Shown here: in pieces, positions 53,893 through 61,920 of the stretch
How the letters are laid out: every line of letters begins with the position of its first letter
Numbering within the stretch: the stretch's first letter is position 1
Source: Chitiniphilus eburneus
Lineage (GTDB): Bacteria; Pseudomonadota; Gammaproteobacteria; Burkholderiales; Chitinibacteraceae
Assembly (NCBI RefSeq): GCF_005048205.1
Contig: NZ_SUMF01000017.1
Coordinates: 1 to 64,000, forward strand
Direction: 5' to 3'
Length of the DNA stretch: 64,000 bases
Translations under genes and position numbers: made by a program
The notes under the pieces: generated by a model
What the model was told of the DNA's origin: nothing
The model's database searches: none
The model's input: the letters and a program-made list of their open reading frames with translations, nothing else

Positions 53893-54756
53893 TCAAAACC
53901 GCCCGGCATTGAAGTCATAGACTGCCTGTTGCACTTCTTCCCGCGTGTTCATCACGAAGGGGCCCCATTGCGCGATCGGTTCGTTCAGCGGCTTGCCGGC
54001 GACCAGGATCAACCGGGTGTCGACATCGCTCTTCAGCCACACGCCGTCGCCGTCGTTGCCGAGTACGCCCATCTGCTGCACCCGGACCGGGCGATCCAGG
54101 TCGCCCACGGTCAGCGCACCACGGTAGACGTAGACGAAGGCGTTGTGTCCCGCCGGGATCGCCACCCGGTACTCGCCACCGGCGGGAATCGCCAGGTCGA
54201 GATACAGCGGTTCGGTGTCCGGTCGCGTGACCGCGCCTTCGGCATCGCCCAGCTTGCCGGCGATCAGCTTCAGCGCGCCATCGCCTTCCAGTGCGAATTC
54301 CGGGATGTCCGTCGCCGGGATATCGCGATAGCCCGGATCGGTCATCTTGTTGCGGCCTGGCAGGTTCACCCACAACTGGAAGCCTTCCATCAGGCCGTCT
54401 TCCTGCTCGGGCAACTCGCTATGCACGATGCCGCGCCCGGCGGTCATCCATTGCACGCCGCCGTTTTGCAGTAGCCCCTCGTTGCCGGCGTTGTCGCGGT
54501 GGCGCATGCGGCCGGCCAGCATGTAGGTCACGGTCTCGAAACCGCGATGCGGGTGATCCGGGAAGCCGGCGATGTAGTCGTCCGCCTGATCGCTCTTGAA
54601 GGCATCCAGCATCAGGAACGGGTCCAGCCGCCGTTGCAGGTCGTGCGTCAGCACGCGGGTGAGCTTGACGCCCGCGCCGTCGCTGGTGGGCATGCCGTTG
54701 ACCACGCGTTCGATCTCGCGGCTGCGGTGGATGGCGGGAAGGGCAAGGGTACGCAT
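53893..54756 (-). CDS. Pirin-family protein, second copy
   Basis: A 287-residue pirin, closer to the classic YhhW/PA type. It shows 'DPFLMLDAFKSDQADDYIAGFPDHPHRGFETVTYMLAGRMRHRD' and 'TAGRGIVHSELPEQEDG', the metal-binding cupin motifs, and ends 'WGPFVMNTREEVQQAVYDFNAGRF', typical of pirins. Substrate is unknown. It is the first gene of the two-pirin unit on the minus strand and is divergent from the SUMF1-domain gene. Confidence 0.94.
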   Translation of the reverse strand: MRTLALPAIHRSREIERVVNGMPTSDGAGVKLTRVLTHDLQRRLDPFLMLDAFKSDQADDYIAGFPDHPHRGFETVTYMLAGRMRHRDNAGNEGLLQNGGVQWMTAGRGIVHSELPEQEDGLMEGFQLWVNLPGRNKMTDPGYRDIPATDIPEFALEGDGALKLIAGKLGDAEGAVTRPDTEPLYLDLAIPAGGEYRVAIPAGHNAFVYVYRGALTVGDLDRPVRVQQMGVLGNDGDGVWLKSDVDTRLILVAGKPLNEPIAQWGPFVMNTREEVQQAVYDFNAGRF

Positions 54757-54964
54757 GGTGATCTCCTGTTCTTGAAACTTGTTCGTATCCTAACCCCGTG
54801 CAGCCGCTAAAGAAATCGAAGAGATATGTCGTTGATGTTCTGAATTTTTGAATAAGCCAACGTGCCTTTGGGCATTCGGGCCCGGACGGCCGCGCCGGGT
54901 GTGAACCAGCCTGGAACGGGCCGATGGTAGACTCGGGCACCCCGACTGAGGATGGATCGCGCCG

Positions 54965-56005
54965 ATGAAAAAAACGTTGCTGTGCCTGGGCCTGAGCGCC
55001 TGCCTGCCGCTGGCCGTGCCGGCCGCCGTCACCCCGCCGCCCAAGCCTTCCACCAGCCCGCTGGTCACCGGCGAAGCACTGGCGGCGCTGCCCAGGTTTT
55101 CGCAATCGCCCGAACTGGCCGCCAGCCTGAAGGCGGTGGCCGAGGGGCCGCTGCCGCAACGGCTGGCTGCCCTCAAGCGCAAGGCGGTGGCCGATCTGGT
55201 GTGGGTCGAAGGCGGCAGCTTCGAGATGGGCGACTGGGGGCCCTACGTGCCCAAGGCCGACAGCCGCCCGCTACACACCGTGCAGCTCACCGGCTTTTAC
55301 ATCAGCCGCTACAAGACCACCTACGCCGAGTTCGACACCTACACCGACGCCAGCAATACGCCGCGCACCGCTGATGGTGAGTTCGAACGCAAATACCGCC
55401 ATCCGCTGCTGCCGGCCGGCGCGGTGTGGCAGCGCGCGCGCGACTACTGTCAGTGGCTGGGCCAGCAGACCGGCCTGCCGTTCGACCTGCCGACCGAGGC
55501 GCAGTGGGAATACGCCGCGCGCAGCCGTGGCCAGCGCTTCGTGTTCCCCACCGACAACGGCAACATCGACCACGGCCGCAACGTGCCCGGCTCGATCGAG
55601 CACGTGAAGCTGCTCAGCCCGCTGCTCGACGACGAAGACGGTGCCGTGAGCAAGTACCGCCCCTACCCGGTGGGATTGTTCCCGCCGACGCCGCTGGGTC
55701 TGTACGACCTGGCACACGATGGCGAGGAGTGGACGCTGGATTGGTATGCGGCCGACTATTACGCCCATTCGCCCAAGGTCGATCCCAAGGGGCCGGCCAG
55801 CGGCGACAAGAAGGTGGCGCGTGGCTGGCCGGTGAGCGATGCCACCGGATTTTCAGGAATTAGTGCATATCGCCGGGTGCGCGATCCGCTGCTGCGGATG
55901 TCCGATTGGGAAGATCCAACGAAGCTGGTTCCCGGCCCGGTATACCCCTACGGCCTGCGCTGTGTGGCCAACACCGACCGGCCGCTGTCGGGCACGAAGC
56001 AATAG
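54965..56005 (+). CDS. Secreted SUMF1/FGE-sulfatase-domain protein next to the VgrG island
   Basis: A 346-residue protein with a signal peptide (about 1-20, ending VPAA) and a formylglycine-generating-enzyme-like domain from about residue 78: 'VWVEGGSFEMGDWG', 'FYISRYKTTYAEFDTY', 'FDLPTEAQWEYAARSRGQRF' and 'GLYDLAHDGEEWTLDWY'. The last departs from the usual GNVWEW. The catalytic cysteine pair of true FGEs is not evident; one Cys remains in 'YGLRCVAN'. It converges with a T6SS cargo gene and ends 54 bases from it. SUMF1-domain genes are often found near T6SS vgrG genes; a periplasmic immunity or accessory role is possible but unproven. Confidence 0.85.
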   Translation: MKKTLLCLGLSACLPLAVPAAVTPPPKPSTSPLVTGEALAALPRFSQSPELAASLKAVAEGPLPQRLAALKRKAVADLVWVEGGSFEMGDWGPYVPKADSRPLHTVQLTGFYISRYKTTYAEFDTYTDASNTPRTADGEFERKYRHPLLPAGAVWQRARDYCQWLGQQTGLPFDLPTEAQWEYAARSRGQRFVFPTDNGNIDHGRNVPGSIEHVKLLSPLLDDEDGAVSKYRPYPVGLFPPTPLGLYDLAHDGEEWTLDWYAADYYAHSPKVDPKGPASGDKKVARGWPVSDATGFSGISAYRRVRDPLLRMSDWEDPTKLVPGPVYPYGLRCVANTDRPLSGTKQ

Positions 56006-56006
56006 G

Positions 56007-56031
56007 AAACGGGGCCAGCGGCCCCGTTTTT
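56007..56031 (+). terminator. Terminator after the SUMF1-domain gene
   Basis: AAACGGGGCC and GGCCCCGTTT pair around AGC and are followed by TT. It begins right after the stop and lies between the convergent SUMF1 and T6SS cargo genes. Confidence 0.88.
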
Positions 56032-56059
56032 GCATCGAGGAAAAGGGCCCCGCCGGGGG

Positions 56060-58459
56060 CTAGGCGTAGTAAGCGTCGTCGCCGCGCGCTGCATACAGCG
56101 GGTGATCGTCCTGCCACTGTCGCTGCATTGCGTACTGCACCGAATCATTGGGCACCATCGGCAGCCCACGCGTGGGCTCGTCCTTCAGGCTGGCGTAGAC
56201 ATTGTCGTACCAGCCGCCGAAGTCGCCGCCCAGTTGCGCCAGCTTGCCGTCGCCCAGGCCCTTGCCGGGCAGGCCTTCGTAATGTTCGCGGAACTGGTCG
56301 TCGTAGTGGCTTTCGATGAACGGCACGTCGACGTTGCCCACCATTTCCAGCTTGAAGAAATCCTTCAGGCTGGCCAGCTTGCGATCGAAGTCGCCCCTTT
56401 CGCCGCGCGGCCCGATGTGTTGGATGATGTTGTCGATGCCGGCCTTGGTCTGCGCCTGGCGCAGCACGTGCAGGATGGCCCGGCGCTGGGCGGCGAGGTA
56501 GCTGTCGCCCACGCCGCCACCGCTGACCACCGCGTCGGCCGCGCCGTGGCGCGACAGCCGGTAGATCAGCATGCCGCGCGTTTCCGGCGACGAATACTTC
56601 AGCGCAAACGGGGTGGTCAGGATGCGTTCGGCCAGGCGCTGGCGTGCCTCCGCCTTTTCGAGCGCCATGGCGATCTGTTCGACCTGCTGGTTGAGTTGTG
56701 CTTCCACCTTGCCCACATAGCTACCAATTTCCTGCCCGGTCTGGATGGCCAGATACGCCATGTCGCGCATGGCTTCGAAGGCCGTCTCGCCGATGATCTT
56801 CACGTTGGAATAGTTGGCGTGATAGAGCTGGTAGTTGAACCACAGCACGAACGAGCCGACCTGCAATGGGTTCACTTCCAGTGAAATCGTGCCTTCCGCG
56901 CCCAGGCCGACGCACAGGCTGGCGTGAGCCTGGATGCGGAACAGGCCGTCTTCGTACTGTGCAATGAACTTGGCCGATGCACCGATGCCGGCCATGCCGC
57001 CGACGCTCGGCGCCACGCTGGCCAGATCCTTGAAATCCTTGTCCTGGGTTTCCGGGTTGCGCCATTGCAGCGCACCCTTCAGCTCGATATCGGCCTTGGC
57101 GCCGGCAAAGGCGTTCAGCTCGGCGGTGACGCCGCCGACGTCGGTCGAGGCGGCGCTGCCGACATCCATTTTCTTGGCGCGCTTGTTCTTGCGCCCGCCC
57201 GGCTTGCCCTTCACCTTGGGCAGTTCCTTGTCTTTCATTTCCACCGACAGCGACACCTCGGCGGCGACGCTGGCGCCGACCACGCCCGACAGCGCGGCCG
57301 ACACTTGCAGCCGGATCGCGCCCAGCGGGAATTCGGTGCCGCGCAGGTCGTACAGGCACATCAGGATGCCGTCGCGTGCCGGCAGGTACAGATCGGCCGA
57401 CGCCTTGGCCTCGGCCAGCGCGATCTCGGCCTTGCCCTCGGCCTTGAACGCCACGCCGGCCTTGAACGGATCGAAGGTGCCGCTGACGCTGCCGCCATAC
57501 ATGTAGCGCATCAGCGCCGCCTGCGCGGTCAGGTCGATATCGGCCACCTGCACTCCGCCTACAGTGGTGCTGGCGGTGTGCTTCACCGTGTGGTCGGCGT
57601 TCCACTGGCGACCCCAGTCGCCCAGGATGCTGTCGCTCTTCTGGTAGTCCAGCTTGACGAAGTCCGAGCTGCGGAGCTGCATCTTCTTGCCCTGCTCGCG
57701 CACGTATTGCTTGAGCTTGGGCTCATCCAGCTTGCGCTTGCCGTTGGCGTCCTTTTTGTAGACGTCGGCCCACTTCACCGTCTCGGCATCCTTGAACTTG
57801 GGCCAGCCTTCCTTGAGGCGATCCGAGCGCACGTACACCAGTTTTTCCGGCAGATCCTTCGGGTACTTGTAGTGATCCTTCAGCCCCGCGCCACTGGCAA
57901 AGCCCCACGATTGCTTGGCCTTGGTGCCGTCGATCTTCGGGCCTTCGTTCTTGGTGGTGGTGGCATAGGGCTTGTCGCCCTCCTTGCTCATCAGCGGGAT
58001 CAGCTCCACCAGCTTCTTGCCGCTGCCGGCGGTGCTGGCCAGCGGCTTCATTTCCTCGCGCAGCTTTTCGTTGGTCTCGTCGCGCCACTTCACCGCCACG
58101 TCCCACCACTTCTGCGCTTCTTCCTCGATGCCGGGCGGGATCGTCTCTTTGTTGGCCTTGGCCGCCGCCAGCACCTGCATGCGGTTCTCGCAATCGAACA
58201 GCAACGCGTTGGCGTTGTGGTAATCGCGGATCAGCTCGCTCCAGCGGTGGTAGTGCAGCCGCAGCTCGGCCGAATCCTGCGCTGGCACGCCGATGACTTC
58301 GCCGGTCTCGGGGCGCAGGAACAGCAGCACCTGCTCGGCCTGAGTGGCCACCACCGAATCCGGGCGCGGGTTGGTGGTGCCATCCTTGATCGGCTGGCTG
58401 GACTGGTCGGCGGTGGCAACGGTGCCGCCGCCGCCCATCTCGGAACGTTGATAGGCCAT
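56060..58459 (-). CDS. Large unrecognised protein downstream of vgrG, candidate T6SS cargo
   Basis: A 799-residue protein without signal peptide or a motif I can assign. Its start is polar; 'VLLFLRPETGEVIGVPAQDSAELRLHYHRW' near residue 45 resembles N-termini of VgrG-linked cargo proteins. A Lys/Arg-rich stretch (GKPGGRKNKRAKK) lies near residue 425. Ala/Gly-rich beta-like segments surround it. The later 'FVLWFNYQLYHANYSNVK' with 'AFEAMRDMAYLAIQTGQEI' recalls the C-terminal region of large VgrG-associated proteins. No PAAR, nuclease, lipase or amidase motif is visible. It begins four bases after the vgrG stop, so the two are co-translated. Toxin activity is inference. Confidence 0.8.
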   Translation of the reverse strand: MAYQRSEMGGGGTVATADQSSQPIKDGTTNPRPDSVVATQAEQVLLFLRPETGEVIGVPAQDSAELRLHYHRWSELIRDYHNANALLFDCENRMQVLAAAKANKETIPPGIEEEAQKWWDVAVKWRDETNEKLREEMKPLASTAGSGKKLVELIPLMSKEGDKPYATTTKNEGPKIDGTKAKQSWGFASGAGLKDHYKYPKDLPEKLVYVRSDRLKEGWPKFKDAETVKWADVYKKDANGKRKLDEPKLKQYVREQGKKMQLRSSDFVKLDYQKSDSILGDWGRQWNADHTVKHTASTTVGGVQVADIDLTAQAALMRYMYGGSVSGTFDPFKAGVAFKAEGKAEIALAEAKASADLYLPARDGILMCLYDLRGTEFPLGAIRLQVSAALSGVVGASVAAEVSLSVEMKDKELPKVKGKPGGRKNKRAKKMDVGSAASTDVGGVTAELNAFAGAKADIELKGALQWRNPETQDKDFKDLASVAPSVGGMAGIGASAKFIAQYEDGLFRIQAHASLCVGLGAEGTISLEVNPLQVGSFVLWFNYQLYHANYSNVKIIGETAFEAMRDMAYLAIQTGQEIGSYVGKVEAQLNQQVEQIAMALEKAEARQRLAERILTTPFALKYSSPETRGMLIYRLSRHGAADAVVSGGGVGDSYLAAQRRAILHVLRQAQTKAGIDNIIQHIGPRGERGDFDRKLASLKDFFKLEMVGNVDVPFIESHYDDQFREHYEGLPGKGLGDGKLAQLGGDFGGWYDNVYASLKDEPTRGLPMVPNDSVQYAMQRQWQDDHPLYAARGDDAYYA

Positions 58460-58463
58460 CGGG

Positions 58464-61205
58464 TCAGTCCAGGTAGAGCTTCAGTTGTCGCGCGTCGGGG
58501 GTATGGATGCGGGTGGTCTTGCCTTCGCCGTCGGTCACGCCGTGGAACACCTGGCCGTCGGCGGTCTCGACGCGGTACGGCGTGTGCACCAGCGGCAGGC
58601 CGGTGTGCTTGTCGGTGACCACGAATTGCTCGTGGTAGCGCTCCTTGGGCGGTGGCGAGGGCGGTGCCACCTTGCTCAGCGAGGTGGGGCCGGTGAAGCT
58701 GAAGCTGGCGGCCTTGAAGCTTTCCGCGCCGGGGGCGTGAATCTCGATGTTGCCGCCGGAGAGACGGATATAGGCGCCGCCGCAGGTCAGCAGCAGTTCC
58801 TGCTTGGCCACCGCCTCCAGCTTTTCCTTGTTGGCGTAGATGCGCAGGTTCTTGTCGCCGACGATCTCCACGTCGCCCGACAGCGCATGCAGCCTGGCGT
58901 GGCCCTTGGCGGCGATCAGCTTCAGGTTCACCTTGTCCGCCACGCCTTGCACGAACAGGCTGATCCGGCTGCCCACGTTATGCACCCAGCGCCGCGCGGT
59001 GGTCTGCTGGGTATCGCGCTGGCTGACGGTATCCAGGTTGCCGCCGCTGGACAGCACCAGCGCGTTGGCCGTGGTCAGGGCAATGCCGGCCGGCGCGCTG
59101 GCGACCAGGATCGGCTGTTGGCCGGGTTGCTCGCCCCCCTTGCTGTCGCGATCGGTGTTGCTGCCGGCGGCCCACGCTTCCAGCGCGCCGTTGAGGTGCG
59201 CCAGGTTGCCGCGCTGGCGCTTGCCCTGTCTGGTATTGTCCTCGGCGATACCTTCCGGCCCGGTTTCCACGGTGTCGGCCAATTGCCCACTGGCGGTGTC
59301 GCCCAGCGCCTGCGCCAGTTGCTGCGCACTTTGCAGTTGCGCCAGCGCCTGTTCGCGGTCGAGCTGAGCGCCGCTGGCACCGGGCTTGGCCTCGGTGCTG
59401 AGCAGCAGGCCCTGCGCGGCGCGGATGGCGCCGGCCCGGTCGCTGCGCAACTCGAAGCCTTCACCGCGCGGCTCGGCTTTTCCGTTGGCGCGCGGATGCG
59501 CCAGATAACCCTGGTTGAGCTGGGTCTTGCCGTGCTCCGAGCTGAGCTTGGTGCGTACTTCGCCCTGGGTATCGTCGAACAGCAGTTCGCCGTACTGGCC
59601 GCCCTGGTGTTCCTTGGTCTTGATGCCCGACAGCGTCTTGTTGGCGGGCAGCGCGCCGGCGCCGGAAAAGTCGGGTGGCGGATGGCCGCCGTTGTACAGC
59701 ACGCCGACCACCAGTGGGCGGTCGATGTCGCCCTCGATGAAGTCCACCAGCACTTCCTGGCCGATACGCGGGATGAACTGGTGGCCCCAGCCCGCGCCGG
59801 CGCTGGGATAGGCGACCCGCAGCCAGCACGACGACTTGTCGTCCAGCGAGGCGCCGTATTCGGGATGCTCCTGCGGGCGCTGCCAATGGAACTGCACCTT
59901 GATCCGGCCATGCTGATCGGTGTGCACCTCGTCCGCGGCGGCGTCACCGTCGCGCGGGCCGACCACGGTGGCGGTCTGCGCGCCGGGCGCGGTGGGGCGC
60001 TGCCGGCTGGCGTAATCCGGCACCAGCGCGATGCCGCGCCGCTGGGCCTCGAACTCGACGTCGAACGGGCGCTCGGCTTCCTTGACGCCCAGCGCCTGCA
60101 ACAGATCGCCGGGCAGGTTGTTGCGCGCGGCGAAGCGCAGCCGGCTGGCGACGAACTCGCGCTGTTCGGGGGCGTCGCTATCGTGCAGCGGGTGATCGGC
60201 GAGCTGGAACCAGTCGCCCACCTTCAGCCCGCGCACCGTGCCGCCGCCCTGGAACGCCTTCTTGGCCAGGTCGTGCGCTTGCTGGCGCAGCGTGGTGTAG
60301 CGGTCGAGCTGCTCGGGGTCGGTGGCGTAGTACAGCGTTTGCGCGTCGTAGTCTTCCAGGCCCGCTTCGGCCTGGGCGCCGCCGTTGCCCTGGTCGGTGG
60401 CGGATTGTTGCTGCGCGTGGCGGGTCACCACCGGCTTGTAGTCGAAGCTGGCCAGCGCCACTGCTTCCGGCCCGACGCGGCGCGCGCTGGTCCAGTCGGT
60501 GATGCTGTCCTCGGCCTCGGTGGCGTCGGCGCGATGGAAGCGCACGCGGCCGTGCGCCGCCTGCGGTAGCGAATACGGATCGTCGAACGCCACCAGCGTC
60601 ACGCGCGGGGTGTCGCCTGACTCGTGCTCGAAGCGGTAGGCGATGCCTTCCTCGGCCAGCAGGCGCTGGACGAAGTCCAGACTGGTTTCGCGGTATTGCA
60701 GGCAGTAGGAGCGCGCGGGGTAATCACGCGACAGTTCCAGACGCAGGGCGAACGCGGCGGCGAATACCGGATTGGCGGCCTGTTGCTCCTCGATGATTGC
60801 CTTGACGATGCCGGGTACGGGCAGGTCCTGCCAGACGCGGCTGCTACGGTGATGGCGCAGCAGCGCCAGTGCCGGTTCGAGAGTCAGGCCGTAGCGCGCG
60901 AAGCCGCCATCGGATGGCAATGCCTGCGCGGCGGTGACGATGCCGCAGCGCACCGTTTCCTCGCCATCGGCGGTGAGGATGCCCAGTTGCGCCGGCAGGC
61001 CGAGCAGACGCTTGAGTTCCAGCCCGGCGTCGGTGGAAACGCATTCGACGACATAGCGATAGGGCTGGGACAGCGCTTCCTCGCCACTGGCCGATTGCGG
61101 CAGCAGTTGCTGGTCCCAGGCGCCGTCGCCCAGTTGTAACGTGACCAGCCGTCGCTCCTGGGTAAAGGCGGAAGCGAAGGAGGCGAGAAGCTGGGCGAAA
61201 TCCAT
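58464..61205 (-). CDS. vgrG: Type VI secretion spike protein VgrG
   Basis: VgrG trimers form the tip of the T6SS tube and carry effectors. The 913-residue protein has the gp27-like part (residues about 20-400), the gp5 OB-fold marked by 'DQHGRIKVQFHWQ' and 'CWLRVAYPSAGAGWGHQFIPRIGQEVLVDFIEGDIDRPLVVG', a spacer, and the DUF2345 beta-helix with 'NLRIYANKEKLEAVAKQELLLTCGGAYIRLSGGNIEIHAPG'. An extra C-terminal segment (about 850-913) resembles a transthyretin-like fold ('FVVTDKHTGLPLVHTPYRVETADG'), used by some VgrGs to bind cargo. No tss structural genes are in the window, so this is an orphan island. It is the first gene of the unit. Confidence 0.95.
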   Translation of the reverse strand: MDFAQLLASFASAFTQERRLVTLQLGDGAWDQQLLPQSASGEEALSQPYRYVVECVSTDAGLELKRLLGLPAQLGILTADGEETVRCGIVTAAQALPSDGGFARYGLTLEPALALLRHHRSSRVWQDLPVPGIVKAIIEEQQAANPVFAAAFALRLELSRDYPARSYCLQYRETSLDFVQRLLAEEGIAYRFEHESGDTPRVTLVAFDDPYSLPQAAHGRVRFHRADATEAEDSITDWTSARRVGPEAVALASFDYKPVVTRHAQQQSATDQGNGGAQAEAGLEDYDAQTLYYATDPEQLDRYTTLRQQAHDLAKKAFQGGGTVRGLKVGDWFQLADHPLHDSDAPEQREFVASRLRFAARNNLPGDLLQALGVKEAERPFDVEFEAQRRGIALVPDYASRQRPTAPGAQTATVVGPRDGDAAADEVHTDQHGRIKVQFHWQRPQEHPEYGASLDDKSSCWLRVAYPSAGAGWGHQFIPRIGQEVLVDFIEGDIDRPLVVGVLYNGGHPPPDFSGAGALPANKTLSGIKTKEHQGGQYGELLFDDTQGEVRTKLSSEHGKTQLNQGYLAHPRANGKAEPRGEGFELRSDRAGAIRAAQGLLLSTEAKPGASGAQLDREQALAQLQSAQQLAQALGDTASGQLADTVETGPEGIAEDNTRQGKRQRGNLAHLNGALEAWAAGSNTDRDSKGGEQPGQQPILVASAPAGIALTTANALVLSSGGNLDTVSQRDTQQTTARRWVHNVGSRISLFVQGVADKVNLKLIAAKGHARLHALSGDVEIVGDKNLRIYANKEKLEAVAKQELLLTCGGAYIRLSGGNIEIHAPGAESFKAASFSFTGPTSLSKVAPPSPPPKERYHEQFVVTDKHTGLPLVHTPYRVETADGQVFHGVTDGEGKTTRIHTPDARQLKLYLD

Positions 61206-61920
61206 GGATTTGCAAACGTCGTGTCAGGAATCGCGCAGGATATCATTCCCGATGGTTGTCAGCAGCCGTTGGTTTCGCGGCGCCCTTGTTTTCCCGTTGC
61301 CATGCGGACGGAAGGCCGGCATGACAAGACGACTGGCACCGTGCGGCGCCCGGGCCGGGCCGGCATGCAAGAGAGCGAAGGGCCGTCTTTGCTGGCATTG
61401 CGCCGGGGCGAGCCCGGCCGCGCCGGCTTGCCGCACGATCAAGCGTCACCCGCCCGCCAGAGCCCCGGCAGCCACGCTGCGCTGCGGCAAAAGCAGCCGT
61501 ATCAGCGTGTCAGTGAGCGCCATTGGTAATCACTGTGCTCTATGAACAGCACTGGCGGGCTGACCTGGCGCATCCGGCCATGGCGCCACGGTGGGCTGCC
61601 AATGCGGAATGCCGTAGTCGGACAAGCGGGCCGGGGGTGATCGCCCATTCAGTGCTTTCCAGTTCAGGTTTGATAGCGCATGCATGGCGTTTGGCGGCGA
61701 AAATCGGCCATTCATCCGGGTGGTGCCACCGTCGCATGCCGTGTTGCCTGGGTGGATCGATTCAGACAAACCCAATGGTCGTATCCAGACATGGGGTTGT
61801 ACCGGGGGTGGCGCTAGCCTTGTGGGATGGAGCGGTACGCCGTTCCTGGCCGGGTGGATGTGCGGAGAGCAGCGACGCGCCCGGCGACAACAACTCGATC
61901 AACTGGATGGATGAGACAAC
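61206..61920. other. 715-bp divergent gap between vgrG and the chitinase gene
   Basis: The region must carry promoters for vgrG (minus) and the chitinase (plus). Frames that open here lack family features. GTGCTCTATGAACAGCAC near 61531-61548 is a short dyad. I see no confident promoter, terminator or RNA. The length suggests regulatory DNA, perhaps for chitin response, but no named operator is visible. Confidence 0.5.

Noticed and set aside
56924-58618. Long plus-strand open frame opposite the T6SS cargo gene
   Set aside because: Composition is His/Gln/Val-rich shadow sequence, and the minus-strand gene is coupled to vgrG.
58485-60569. Long plus-strand open frame opposite vgrG
   Set aside because: Antisense shadow in GC-rich coding DNA; no family similarity, while vgrG has clear domains.
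61221-61914. Several small open frames between vgrG and the chitinase as candidate immunity genes
   Set aside because: All overlap each other on both strands with no ribosome site or recognisable fold; none follows the cargo gene, where an immunity gene is expected.
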